Below the pieces are notes generated by a model that was given only the letters and a program-made list of their open reading frames with translations, was not told the DNA's origin and did not search any database. The position numbers and the translations under genes were made by a program. From Bartonella schoenbuchensis R1 (GTDB lineage Bacteria > Pseudomonadota > Alphaproteobacteria > Rhizobiales > Rhizobiaceae), in the NCBI RefSeq assembly GCF_002022685.1, contig NZ_CP019789.1, forward strand, positions 186,001 to 250,000: a DNA stretch of 64,000 nucleotides, read 5' to 3'. Of the stretch, positions 20,173 to 30,269 are shown in pieces. The number at the start of each line of letters is the position of its first letter. Position 1 is the first letter of the stretch.

Positions 20173-21063
20173 ATGAATATGAAATGTGTAATAACAGCGT
20201 CTATTTTTGCTTTAGTTTCAGCATCTGCAGCTCAAGCAGCAGATATGCCAGTTCAAGAAAGACCAACAACAGTGTTACCACAGGTTGTTGTTGCTCCTGC
20301 TTTTTCTTGGACAGGTTTTTACCTTGGTGGTCAGATCGGTGGCTTTTCAAGTAACAGCAGTTCGAAAGGAACTTATAATAACGTACCTAATGGGACTAAA
20401 GAGATTCTTGTTGATAATAAAGCGTTTCCTAAGTTTTCAGGTTTTGTAGGGGGCCTTTACGCAGGTTCTAACGTTGATTTCGGCAATGGTTTTGTTTTGG
20501 GTGTTGATACAGACATCGTTTGGTCTGGAGATAAAGCTAGTAAGTCAAAGTCATATGAAGTGGCTGCGAAGCCAGACACGCCAATTGGTGATTTTAACCC
20601 CGCAGATGGCGTAAGTGGAGGTGGGTACTTAGGTGTAGCAACTAGAGCTAAGGATGAAGGTAGCCAAATAGCTAAACCAGCTAAGGGAGATGTGACTTTT
20701 AGCGATAAATGGTCTGGTGCTACACGGGTTCGTCTTGGTGCTGCCTTTGATCGTGTTATGCCTTATGTTGCTGGTGGTGTTGCTTATTCGCAACTTAAAG
20801 CTTCAGTAGAAAACGCTAAAGCTTCAGGTGCACAAAAAGCTGAAGGTACAAGTGTAGAGAAACCTCTTGAAGGCTTGTCAGATTCAAAAACGATGGTTGG
20901 GTACACTCTTGGTGCCGGTGTTGACTTTGCAATGACTGACACTGTTATGTTACGTGCGGAATACCGTTACTCAGACTTTGGTAAAAAGAAATTCGTCAAA
21001 GATAAAGTTGAAGTTGATCTTAAAACCAATGATTTCCGCGTTGGTGTAGCATACAAATTCTAA
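20173..21063 (+). CDS. hbp: hemin-binding outer-membrane protein, tandem copy 2
   Basis: Hbp/Omp25-family barrel of 296 residues. It shares its leader, signal peptide and first 62 residues with copies 1 and 3. The stretch from YSQLKASVENAKASG to the end matches copy 1 except for one residue (KKKF for KKTF), whereas the loop around residues 125-175 is unique, with GDFNPADGVSGGGYLG. This mosaic of identical strands and different loops suggests gene conversion plus selection on exposed parts. Confidence 0.93.
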   Translation: MNMKCVITASIFALVSASAAQAADMPVQERPTTVLPQVVVAPAFSWTGFYLGGQIGGFSSNSSSKGTYNNVPNGTKEILVDNKAFPKFSGFVGGLYAGSNVDFGNGFVLGVDTDIVWSGDKASKSKSYEVAAKPDTPIGDFNPADGVSGGGYLGVATRAKDEGSQIAKPAKGDVTFSDKWSGATRVRLGAAFDRVMPYVAGGVAYSQLKASVENAKASGAQKAEGTSVEKPLEGLSDSKTMVGYTLGAGVDFAMTDTVMLRAEYRYSDFGKKKFVKDKVEVDLKTNDFRVGVAYKF

Positions 21064-21087
21064 TTTGTTGTAAGATTTAAGTTTTTT

Positions 21088-21121
21088 AAAGGCTCTGTCT
21101 TTGGCGGGGCCTTTATTTTTT
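21088..21121 (+). terminator. intrinsic terminator after Hbp copy 2
   Basis: Same element as after copy 1: AAAGGCTCTG with CGGGGCCTTT (two wobble pairs) and a T-rich tail, 24 bases after the stop. Confidence 0.75.
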
Positions 21122-21245
21122 GATAAATTTATTTTTAATGAAACTCTGAGCGTTTAATTGAGAGGTGTGTCTTTTTTGCTACAGATATTTAGCAAACGTG
21201 ATTTATATAAGCTGGCATATTCACACATTAGCTATGGAGTAAATT

Positions 21246-22070
21246 ATGAATATGAAATGTGTAATAACAGCGTCCATTTTCGCTTTAGTTTCAGCATCTG
21301 CAGCTCAAGCAGCAGATATGCCAGTTCAAGAAAGACCAACAACAGTGTTACCACAGGTTGTTGTTGCTCCTGCTTTTTCTTGGACAGGTTTTTACCTTGG
21401 TGGTCAGATCGGTGGCTTTTCAAGTAACAGTAGTTGGGTGCGGACTTCTGGTGACATACAAGGGATTCTTGGACACAATAAGGCATTTCCTAAATTTTCA
21501 GGTTTTGTAGGGGGCCTTTACGCAGGTTCTAACGTTGATTTCGGCAATGGCTTTGTTTTGGGTGTTGACACGGACATCGTTTGGTCTGGAGCTAAGGCCA
21601 AAGCATCAAGAAGCTCTTTGCGGACTGGTAATGGGGCAAGATTGGCAGCGCGGGCTGGAGTATCTACAAGAGCCCCTGCTCTTTTTGAAGGAACTGACAA
21701 TAATGCTTCTCGTGTAACTGAAAGTGTGACTTTTAGCGATAAATGGTCTGGTGCTACACGGGTTCGTCTTGGTTTTGCTTTTGACCGCATTATGCCTTAT
21801 GTTGCTGGTGGTATTGCTTATTCGCAGATTAAAGCTGTGGTTGCAGAAGAAAGGCAAGGCGTAGAGACAGTTATTGAACAATTGTCAGGTTCAAAGACAT
21901 TGGTTGGATACACTCTTGGTGCCGGTGTTGACTTTGCAATGACTGACAGTGTTATATTACGTGCAGAGTACCGTTACTCAGACTTTGGTAAAAAATCATT
22001 TATCAGTAACAACGCTGAAATTGATCTTAAGACCAATGATTTCCGCGTTGGTGTAGCATACAAATTCTAA
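21246..22070 (+). CDS. hbp: hemin-binding outer-membrane protein, tandem copy 3
   Basis: Hbp/Omp25-family barrel of 274 residues, the last of the tandem set. Signal peptide and first 62 residues equal those of copies 1 and 2. A loop resembling copy 1 (GVSTRAPALFEGTDNNASRVT) is combined with a shorter later loop (VVAEERQGVETVIEQ) and a different last loop (SFISNNAEI). It ends VAYKF. The repeat unit breaks off at about 22142, after its terminator, where homology with the other two copies stops. Confidence 0.93.
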   Translation: MNMKCVITASIFALVSASAAQAADMPVQERPTTVLPQVVVAPAFSWTGFYLGGQIGGFSSNSSWVRTSGDIQGILGHNKAFPKFSGFVGGLYAGSNVDFGNGFVLGVDTDIVWSGAKAKASRSSLRTGNGARLAARAGVSTRAPALFEGTDNNASRVTESVTFSDKWSGATRVRLGFAFDRIMPYVAGGIAYSQIKAVVAEERQGVETVIEQLSGSKTLVGYTLGAGVDFAMTDSVILRAEYRYSDFGKKSFISNNAEIDLKTNDFRVGVAYKF

Positions 22071-22094
22071 TTTGTTGTAAGATTTAAGTTTTTT

Positions 22095-22129
22095 AAAGGC
22101 TCTGTCTTTGGCAGGGCCTTTATTTTTTT
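22095..22129 (+). terminator. intrinsic terminator after Hbp copy 3
   Basis: AAAGGCTCTG with CAGGGCCTTT and ATTTTTTT, identical in design to those after copies 1 and 2. Confidence 0.8.
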
Positions 22130-22323
22130 GATAAATTTATTTTGGGGTTTCTTTTTTTACTGGTTTTGTGATAAAGCCCTGACGCGTGATGATATTTTCT
22201 TCTTAATCGTTGCTTCATACGAATTATTAATTCGGCCTTCCGCATAAATTAAACAACCATGGTTGCAGGGTTTAGGGGAATTGTGAAAAATAAAATCATA
22301 AAAGTGGACAGGAATGTTTCACA

Positions 22324-25259
22324 ATGACTGTGAAAAATGAAACAATAGATTACTCAAAAACTCTTTATTTACCAAAAACAAATTTTCCTATGCGTGCAGG
22401 GTTGCCGCAAAAAGAGCAAGAATTAATGGCTCGGTGGGAAAAGATGGATCTTTATACCCGTTTGCGTCAACAAGCAAAAGATCGTCCACTTTATGTTATC
22501 CATGATGGTCCGCCTTATGCAAATGGCAATATTCATATTGGGCATGCTTTAAACAAAGTTTTAAAGGATGTTGTTGTGCGTTCATTCCAAATGCGTGGTT
22601 TTAATGCAAATTATGTCCCCGGGTGGGACTGTCATGGGCTGCCGATTGAATGGAAAGTTGAAGAAAAATACCGTGCACAGGGGAGAAATAAGGATGATGT
22701 ACCCTTAATGAATTTCGTCAAGAGTGTCGTGAATTTGCACAATATTGGGTCACCGTTCAGAGTGAAGAATTTAAACGTCTTGGTATTGTTGGAGATTTTA
22801 AAAATCCTTACACAACAATGGCTTTTCACGCAGAAGCATGCATTGCCGGTGAATTGATAAAATTTGCTATGTCAGATCAACTTTATTGTGGCTCAAAGCC
22901 TGTGATGTGGTCTGTGGTGGAGCGCACGGCTTTGGCTGAGGCAGAGATTGAATATCACGATCATGAGTCTGAAGTTATCTGGGTTAAATATCCTATTTTA
23001 CACTCTTCTTCTCATGATTTACATGATGCTTTTGTGGTAATTTGGACAACAACACCATGGACAATTCCTGGAAGCCGTGCAGTTAGTTATGCTTCTAAAA
23101 TTTCTTATGGTGTTTATGAGGTTGAGAGCGCAGAGAATGCTTTTGGCCCCCAAGCTGGTGAAAAGCTTCTTTTTGCTGATGCTTTGGCTGATAGTTGTGC
23201 AGAAAAAGCAAAACTTGTTCTTAAGCGTTTGCGCTCTGTTTTAGATGATGAACTTAAATCTCTTGTTCTATCCCACCCATTAAAAGGTTTAGCTGGGGGG
23301 TATCTCTATAAGATTGCGATGCTTGATGGCCCCCATGTAACGGATAGTTCTGGTACAGGTTTTGTACATACAGCACCTAGCCATGGGCGCGAGGATTTTG
23401 AGATTTGGAATAGTTATAAATCTGCATTGGAGCAGGCTGGTATTGATACGACTATTCCCTTTCCCGTTGATGATGCTGGTTTTTATACAAAAGATGCACC
23501 TGGTTTTGGGCCAGAGCGTAAAGAGGGAGCTGCCCGCATTATTGATGATAATGGTAAAATGGGTAATGCAAATAAAGAGGTTATTGATGCTTTAATTCAA
23601 GCGGATCGATTATTTGCACGTGGTCGTTTAAAGCATTCATATCCTCATAGTTGGCGTTCCAAAAAACCAGTAATTTTTCGTAATACACCGCAATGGTTTA
23701 TTTCAATGGATAAAGATTTGGGTGATGGTTCAACTTTACGAAGCCGAGCTTTAGAAGCTGTTTCGATAACGCGTTTTGTTCCATCTTCTGGTCAAAATCG
23801 TTTAGTTTCTATGATAGCAGATCGTCCTGATTGGGTACTTTCTCGTCAGCGAGCTTGGGGTGTTCCGATTTGTATTTTTGCTAATGAAGATGGTGTTGTT
23901 CTGAAAGATGAACAAGTCAATGAGCGTATTTTGCAGGCTTTTGAAGCGGAAGGAGCCGATGCGTGGTTTGCACAAGGGGCGCGTGAACGTTTTTTGGGTG
24001 CACGTGCACATGAGTCTTGGCACCAGGTACGTGATATTTTAGATGTTTGGTTTGATTCTGGGTCGACTCATAGTTTTGTATTAGAAGGTCGTTCTGATTT
24101 AAAATGGCCTGCTGATGTTTATTTTGAAGGGTCGGATCAGCATCGTGGTTGGTTTCAGTCTTCTCTTTTGGAAAGTTGTGGGACACGTGCTTGTTCACCT
24201 TATAAAACGGTGATTACACATGGTTTTACTCTGGATGAGAATGGCAAAAAAATGTCTAAATCTTTGGGGAATACAGTTGTTCCACAAGATGTCATTAAAA
24301 CCTCTGGCGCTGATATTTTTCGTCTTTGGGTGATGACGACTGATTATTGGGAAGATCAGCGTTTAGGCAAAAAGATCCTTCAGACAAATGTGGATTTGTA
24401 TCGTAAGTTGCGTAATGCAATTCGTTGGATGCTTGGAACTTTAGCGCATGATACAGGGGAAGAAATATCTTATTGTGCTATGCCAGATCTTGAAAAGTTC
24501 ATACTGCATCGTCTTTATGAGCTCGATCAATTGATTAATCAGTCTTATAATGCGTTTGATTTTAAAAAAATTATGCGCGCATTATTAGATTTTTCGATTA
24601 TTGAGTTATCTGCATTTTATTTTGATATCCGCAAAGATTCTCTTTACTGTGATGCACCTTCATCAAAAAAACGTAAAGCTTCTTTACAGGTTGTCCGTGA
24701 GATTTTTGAACGGATGGTAACATGGCTTGCTCCGATGTTGCCTTTTACAATGGAAGAGGCTTGGTTGGAGCGTTATCCAGAAAGTTGTTCAGTGCATTTA
24801 GAGCAATTTCGTTCTGCTCCAGAAGAGTGGAAGAATGAGGCATTAGCTGAGCGTTGGAAAAAAGTTCGGCAAGTTCGGAAAGTTGTTACGGGTGCTTTAG
24901 AACTTGAGCGGGCAGAAAAACGTATTGGATCATCTTTAGAAGCAGCGCCTGTTGTCTTTATTTCTAATCCAGTTTTATTGGAAGCGTTAGACAATTTAGA
25001 TATGGCAGAAATTTGTATCACCAGTGCTCTAACAATTGTTCAGGATATATCACCTTCGAATGCGTTTATTTTAGATGATGTTGAAGGTGTTGGTGTGTGT
25101 TCAAATAAGGCTTTAGGTGCAAAATGCGCCAGGTCATGGCGTTATACACAAGATGTTGGAAGTGATCCAGCTTATCCTGATGTCTCTGCTCGTGATGCGG
25201 CTGCTTTGCGGGAATTGCAGGAACTTGACGAAAATTGCAAAGGCTCTAAGTTAGAATAA
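22324..25259 (+). pseudogene. ileS: isoleucyl-tRNA synthetase, one apparent frameshift
   Basis: Class I aminoacyl-tRNA synthetase charging tRNA-Ile. The N-terminal frame carries HIGH at residues 71-74 and [16 protein letters not shown], then loses homology after PLMNF. The alternative frame continues exactly as Ile[15 protein letters not shown], then [12 protein letters not shown]. Adding one A in TTAATGAA (22705-22712, giving TTAAATGAA) fuses both parts into about 978 residues, the normal length. The long part has the editing domain, WDQ-type sites, GSDQHRGWF, KMSKS in NGKKMSKSLGN, and the anticodon-binding region. It lacks the C-terminal zinc cysteines of E. coli IleS, as do many alphaproteobacterial forms. 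Because ileS is normally essential and single-copy, a sequence error is the likeliest explanation and the gene is probably intact in the cell. Confidence 0.9.
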
Positions 25260-25443
25260 TTGAAGTAAGCGATATTCAACAGTTTTTATCATGTGAATTC
25301 TGTCATTGCTGAGGAGGGTCTTTTATGTTAAGTGCAAAACGCGTTATTATGTCTACAGATAGGCAAGTTCGTGCGTAGATAACTAGTCTCTAGTTAATCA
25401 GAGTGGATATAAGTAAATAATACGTTTGAAAAATGGATAAGCA

Positions 25444-25944
25444 GTGAAAAAGCGTGAAGTCAAAATAGTGTTAATGAGCACCCTCAGCGTATGCTTTATT
25501 TTGACAGGGTGCCGTGTGCCTGCTCCAACTTATGGGACAGATAAGGCAGTTTCATTGCAATTTGTTGATGATATTGTGAGCCTTGTTCCATCTAGCTCAA
25601 CTGATAATAATCAGCCTGTTATGAAACAACGCCCTGAGCTTGTATATCCAGGGCCGGATTCGCGTGCAGTTTTACCTCCGCCTCAAGCAGATAGTGTAGG
25701 GGGCTCCCCACAGGTGAATGTAAAAAAACGACGTAAGAAATATTTATTCCGTCGACAAGCGGCAGGTGAGGGAAATGTAAATTACCAGAGAGATCTTAGT
25801 GAGCCGCCTTTAATTTATCGTCAGCCAGCAAAAACAGCCCCTGTTGGTCAAAAGGGGTACGATGAATCAGTGAAAGAGCGTAAAAGGAAACGTGCTGCAA
25901 GACAAGCAAAATCTGGTGACAAGAAGAGCTTGTGGCCTTTTTAA
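25444..25944 (+). CDS. putative lipoprotein, function unknown
   Basis: A 166-residue product with a lipoprotein signal: hydrophobic segment then lipobox ILTGC (Cys at about 23). It starts at GTG with GGA 6 bases before it. The mature protein is proline-rich in the middle (YPGPDSRAVLPPPQ) and strongly basic towards the end, with KKRRKKYLFRRQ and KERKRKRAARQ, and would be disordered. It sits between ileS and tadA. I do not recognise the family. Confidence 0.65.
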   Translation: MKKREVKIVLMSTLSVCFILTGCRVPAPTYGTDKAVSLQFVDDIVSLVPSSSTDNNQPVMKQRPELVYPGPDSRAVLPPPQADSVGGSPQVNVKKRRKKYLFRRQAAGEGNVNYQRDLSEPPLIYRQPAKTAPVGQKGYDESVKERKRKRAARQAKSGDKKSLWPF

Positions 25945-25955
25945 GGGGCTATTGT

Positions 25956-26441
25956 TTAAAGAGTAGGTGTTTGAGGCGAAAGTAAAGAGTGTTTTTGATT
26001 TCGCTTTTGAGCGAAGAATTCTTTAAGCAAGTGGCTTGCTTCTTTTTCTTTGAAACCAGAATAGACTTCAGGTATATGATGACAAGTTGGCTGTTGATAA
26101 AAGCGCGGACCGTGTTCAATAGCACCACCTTTTGGGTCGCTTGTTGCGTAATAGAGGCGTCGTATGCGTGCAAATGAAATGGCTGCAGCGCACATAGCGC
26201 AAGGTTCGAGTGTTACATAGAGATCGCAATCAGGAATTCTTTCGCTTTGAAGTATTTCACAAGCTATACGAATAGCGCGTATTTCTGCGTGTCCTGTAGG
26301 GTCGCATACAGTTTTTGTATAGTTTCCAACACGTGCAATGATTGTTTTACCACGCATGATAACAGCACCTACAGGAATTTCGTCTTGCTTTGCTGCCAAT
26401 TGTGCTTCTAAAAGGGCTATTTCCATAGGAGTAAGAGACAT
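25956..26441 (-). CDS. tadA: tRNA-specific adenosine deaminase
   Basis: Zinc deaminase that converts A34 to inosine in tRNA-Arg(ACG). I start at the ATG at 26441 (161 residues), preceded by AGAAAG; an ATG 33 bases further upstream is in frame but gives an atypical extension. The zinc and catalytic motifs are GHAEIRA (His and proton-shuttle Glu) and PCAMCAAAI (two Cys). It converges on the lipoprotein gene, ending 11 bases from its stop. Confidence 0.92.
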   Translation of the reverse strand: MSLTPMEIALLEAQLAAKQDEIPVGAVIMRGKTIIARVGNYTKTVCDPTGHAEIRAIRIACEILQSERIPDCDLYVTLEPCAMCAAAISFARIRRLYYATSDPKGGAIEHGPRFYQQPTCHHIPEVYSGFKEKEASHLLKEFFAQKRNQKHSLLSPQTPTL

Positions 26442-26615
26442 ATTTTTCTTTCTATGTAGAGAATAGGTAATCAAATAGTTATAGAAGTTTGCTGTAGAGT
26501 AATTGAACGTTTTATATTTAATTTATGATAAAAGAGATTTTATCATTTCTTTAAAAGTGTCTACAGTGAATTTGAAAATAAACAGGTGCATATTGTTGCT
26601 GTTAAAGGATAGAAA

Positions 26616-28076
26616 ATGATGAACGATAATACTACTCCCTCTTTTCAGGATAAACGATATGATACACGTGATAAATTTTCTAAACGATCTGAGGGGGAGC
26701 AAAATAAAAAGAAAATAGATGAAAACAGTGAAAGTGAGCGGATTGCTAAAAGATTAGCACGTGCTGGTGTAGCATCGCGTCGTGATGCGGAAATGATGAT
26801 TATTGCAGGGCGTGTTGTTGTTAATGGGGCAGTTGTAACTACACCTGTTTTTAATGTTATGCGTTCTGATGTTATTACAATTGATGGCAAATCTTTGCCT
26901 CCTATGGAAAGAACACGGTTATGGCTTTATCACAAACCAGCAGGATTTGTTACAACTAACCGTGATCCTGAGGGAAGACCAACAGTGTTTGATAATTTGC
27001 CGAAAGAAATGCCCCGTGTTTTATCTGTGGGTCGGCTTGATATTAATACAGAAGGGCTCTTGTTATTAACTAATGATGGTGGTTTAGCACGTATATTAGA
27101 GCTTCCTATAACGGGGTGGGTGCGAAAATATCGGGTGCGTGCCCACGGAAAAATTAAACAGAGTAAACTTGATAGCCTTAAAAATGGTATTGCGATTAAG
27201 GGTGTTTTTTATGGTTCAATTGAAGCATCAATTGAACGTGAGCAGGGGGCAAATATATGGCTTTCTGTGGCTTTGCGTGAAGGAAAAAATCGTGAAATTA
27301 AGAATGTTTTAGGAGCTTTAGGGTTATCGGTTAATCGCTTAATTCGTATATCTTATGGTCCATTTCAACTTGCTGATTTAGACAAAGGGGCAGTTCGTGA
27401 GTTAAAGGGCCGGGTGTTGCGTGATCAATTGGGTGAACGTTTGATTGCACAAGCCAATGCGGATTTTGATTCTCCTATTCTTAAACCATTTTCAAACTCT
27501 GTGGTTTCTGTAAAAAAACAGAACAGTAAAAAGCTTTTTGTAGCAGGTGATGATGAGGTTGTTTCTCGTGTAAATGGTACACGCCATGAAAAGCAAAGTG
27601 GCTTTTGTGAAGGTCGTCGGGCACGATTGAATACGAAATCTGATGAACAATCTATGGGTAAAACAAAGAATTTGTCGCTGCGTTCACGCCATTCTAATGT
27701 TTGGATGGCTCCTGGCGCGCGTCCGCAGGTTGAGCGTAAGAAGTTTTGCTATAATGAAGGCAGTTATCATAATCGTTCAAGTGATTATGTTGGTAAAAAA
27801 TTTTCAGGTAGAGAAAAAGAAAAATTATTAGAGGGCCAATTACGAAAAGAGAAATCCGTTAGTTTTAATAAAAAACATAGCAAAGTATCTTATGATGCAA
27901 CACGTGCTTGCGGCAAGGAAGATCAGCTTTTTAAAAAGAAGGGGAAAGTTATTAAGGGCGATTATGATAAGCGTTTTTCAGATAGCAAGCGGAAGGGTAA
28001 GTTTTTTAGTGGTAATGTAAGCAAGTTTAAACCTGTAAGACATGGAATAAAAACATCTAAATTATCTGGAGACTGA
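26616..28076 (+). CDS. rluB: RluB-family rRNA pseudouridine synthase with long basic tail
   Basis: Pseudouridine synthase of the RsuA/RluB/E/F family, 486 residues. An S4 RNA-binding domain ([17 protein letters not shown]) lies at about residues 45-90. The catalytic domain follows, with Asp142 in [17 protein letters not shown]. RluB modifies 23S rRNA near position 2605. From about residue 285 to the end the protein is a low-complexity Lys/Arg/Ser/Gly tail, absent in E. coli RluB but common in Rhizobiales. The gene is followed by rsmD with only one base between stop and start, so two ribosome-modifying enzymes are co-expressed. Confidence 0.88.
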   Translation: MMNDNTTPSFQDKRYDTRDKFSKRSEGEQNKKKIDENSESERIAKRLARAGVASRRDAEMMIIAGRVVVNGAVVTTPVFNVMRSDVITIDGKSLPPMERTRLWLYHKPAGFVTTNRDPEGRPTVFDNLPKEMPRVLSVGRLDINTEGLLLLTNDGGLARILELPITGWVRKYRVRAHGKIKQSKLDSLKNGIAIKGVFYGSIEASIEREQGANIWLSVALREGKNREIKNVLGALGLSVNRLIRISYGPFQLADLDKGAVRELKGRVLRDQLGERLIAQANADFDSPILKPFSNSVVSVKKQNSKKLFVAGDDEVVSRVNGTRHEKQSGFCEGRRARLNTKSDEQSMGKTKNLSLRSRHSNVWMAPGARPQVERKKFCYNEGSYHNRSSDYVGKKFSGREKEKLLEGQLRKEKSVSFNKKHSKVSYDATRACGKEDQLFKKKGKVIKGDYDKRFSDSKRKGKFFSGNVSKFKPVRHGIKTSKLSGD

Positions 28077-28077
28077 T

Positions 28078-28635
28078 GTGCGGATTATTGGCGGTAAATT
28101 TGCAGGGCGTATTTTATCATCTCCTCTTGGTCAATCTATTCGCCCGACGAGTGATCGTATACGCGAAAGCCTTTTTAATATTCTTGTGAGTCGAGAAGAA
28201 CAATTTTGGGCAAATAGGCGTGTTCTTGATCTTTTTGCTGGCACTGGTGCTTTGGGCATTGAAGCACTTTCACGTGGTGCAAAAGCTGCTGTTTTTGTTG
28301 AAAACTCAGTTGAAGGGCGCGGCTTAATTCAGAAAAATATTGAATCTTTTGGATTGCAAGCAATTGGGCGAATTTTGCGTCGTGATGCTACTAAACTTGG
28401 TAATATTGGAACAATGCTTCCATTTGATGTTGTCTTTGCAGATCCTCCTTATGGTTATTGTCTGGGTGAAAAAGCTTTTATAGAGGTTCTTAAAGGTGGA
28501 TGGGCAAAAGATGGAGCACTTTTTGTGCTCGAAGAAATGAAAGAGGCAGTTATTAATTTACCCGATATATTGCGTTTAGATGATGAACGTTTTTATGGTG
28601 AGACAGTCATACGTATTTATAAGCTTCAATCATAA
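28078..28635 (+). CDS. rsmD: 16S rRNA (guanine966-N2)-methyltransferase
   Basis: SAM-dependent methyltransferase acting on G966 of 16S rRNA, 185 residues. It starts with RIIGGKFAGR, has the SAM-binding LDLFAGTGALGIEALSRG at about residues 49-66 and the catalytic ADPPYG motif. The GTG start at 28078 is supported by GGAG 6 bases upstream and by the N-terminal match. It is tightly coupled to the preceding rluB. Confidence 0.93.
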   Translation: MRIIGGKFAGRILSSPLGQSIRPTSDRIRESLFNILVSREEQFWANRRVLDLFAGTGALGIEALSRGAKAAVFVENSVEGRGLIQKNIESFGLQAIGRILRRDATKLGNIGTMLPFDVVFADPPYGYCLGEKAFIEVLKGGWAKDGALFVLEEMKEAVINLPDILRLDDERFYGETVIRIYKLQS

Positions 28636-29338
28636 TCTTTGACTTTGAGAAAAGTCATTCTTCATAATAATTGGTTATATTCACCTTTAAACTTATTTAT
28701 CTGAATATTTTAAAAGATAATCATAATTTTCATGAGTTTATTTCTAAATAATATTTTTAATGGATAGAACTTAGTGTGGTGGTGATTGATTGTTAGTAAG
28801 TGTATGAAATGTTGCCTTAACTTTATAGAGTGCGTTTTCTTTAATAGTTTAAAAGACGTAGATATGATAAACAATTACTGCTAAAATGAAAACAAATGTG
28901 CTTTCAATCTCCCAAAAAAGTGCGCTATTTTAATGATATATCATAGTAATAATCTTACATAAGTGCATAGGGTGTTTTCTATGGTCTCTGTTTAAGGTAA
29001 AAATAGTTAATAGGTATAAGTTAGAGCAAGTAAACTTAGACAATAGAAGTGCAGTTGGTTTTTATGTGATACAAAAATATAATGGCACTTTCTGACATTA
29101 TGGTAAAGTATATGAAGACTAAGATTGGGGATTGCTGATTAGTTATATACAGATGCACTAAAATATAATCAGTATTGTTATATTTGATCAAGTCAGATCA
29201 ATTGCTGAAGATTTTAAAATAAAGGACTGACGTTGGTAGTTGTTATTAAAGAGTTGATCCAATATGGATCGCACGAATTATAGGAGGTTGTTGCTTTATA
29301 TTTGCTTAGAAATTGAAGAGTAAAAGAGGCAAGATAAA
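28636..29338. other. 700-base non-coding stretch
   Basis: No open frame of note, no tRNA, no repeat. The last 50 bases contain the AGAGGCAAG ribosome site of the patatin-like gene. Confidence 0.4.
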
Positions 29339-30172
29339 ATGAAAATTGGTTTAGCGTTTGGTAGTGGGGGAGCGCGTGGTTTTGGTCATCTTCCGGTTAT
29401 TGGAGCGCTTGAAGATTTGGGTTTAAAACCAAGTGTTATTGCTGGGTCTTCTATTGGTTCGATTGTGGGTGCGGGTTTAGCTGCTGGAATGACACAAGCT
29501 GATTGGGAAGATTATTGTCTTTCAACTTTTTCTCATTCGGATAATGCTCTGCGTCGTTTATGGTCTTTGATGCCTCTTTCATGGAAAGAGCTATGGGAAT
29601 GTGGTTTGCGTTTTTTGCAATTTAATTTGGAGTCTATTTTAGAGAATTTTTTACCTCGTGATTTTCCACGAGATTTTTGTGTTTTAAAAGTTCCTTTTTG
29701 TGCTGTGGCTACAAATTTAAAAACAGCAGAAATGGCTATTATTCAAGAAGGAGATTTGCGTTCGGCTTTAGCTGCTTCCTCTGCTATTCCTGGTTTATTT
29801 AAGCCAGTTTTGCGTAACCATATTTTGTTGGTTGATGGGGCGGTTTGCAATCCGGTACCTTTTGATTGCTTTATTGAACCAGTTGATCTTTCAATTGGTG
29901 TTGATGTTATCGGGCCACCAATAGTTGATTGTAAAAATGGACATGTTTCGGTTGCAGAAAGCCTTATTGCTGCAAGTGTTGTAGGACAACAGGCGCTTGT
30001 TGCAGCACGTTTGCGGTTTTCAAACTTGGATCTTTTATTACGGCCTCCTATTGATGGGATTCATATTTTAGATTTTCTTGAAGCCAAAGAAATTTTACAA
30101 CGTTTAGCGCCTTTTCGTGAAAAAGCTAAAAGGGAAATTTCTCAATTAATTGAAAATTCAATGGCGCATTAA
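29339..30172 (+). CDS. patatin-like phospholipase, RssA type
   Basis: Patatin-family serine lipid hydrolase of 277 residues. The oxyanion-hole loop GSGGARG is at residues 8-14, the nucleophile Ser38 in GSSIG, and the catalytic Asp166 in DGA. No signal peptide is visible, so it is probably cytoplasmic or membrane-associated. Related bacterial proteins (RssA/YchK) are of uncertain physiological role. It has its own promoter region upstream and is followed by pmbA after 97 bases. Confidence 0.88.
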   Translation: MKIGLAFGSGGARGFGHLPVIGALEDLGLKPSVIAGSSIGSIVGAGLAAGMTQADWEDYCLSTFSHSDNALRRLWSLMPLSWKELWECGLRFLQFNLESILENFLPRDFPRDFCVLKVPFCAVATNLKTAEMAIIQEGDLRSALAASSAIPGLFKPVLRNHILLVDGAVCNPVPFDCFIEPVDLSIGVDVIGPPIVDCKNGHVSVAESLIAASVVGQQALVAARLRFSNLDLLLRPPIDGIHILDFLEAKEILQRLAPFREKAKREISQLIENSMAH

Positions 30173-30269
30173 TAATGCATATTTGGCTATGAATATATAA
30201 AAATGATGTTTTATATGATTTTGTTAATGATTTATCATTGTAAATGGTAAATATTTGAAGGAGCTTATA

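Larger units (their letters stand above)
19056..22142 (+). repeat. tandem hbp repeat array, three units of about 1.05-1.07 kb
   Basis: Each unit holds a leader (ACAGATATTTAGC to GCTATGGAGTAAATT), an hbp gene and a terminator. The leaders of copies 1 and 2 are almost identical over the 70 bases before the ATG; the leader of copy 3 differs by a few bases. The first upstream gene (18154) is diverged, so the recent amplification involved only three units. Confidence 0.85.

Noticed and set aside
22818-25259. A separate gene starting at the ATG at 22818
   Set aside because: The same frame encodes conserved IleS sequence upstream of this ATG, so it is the continuation of ileS, not a new start.
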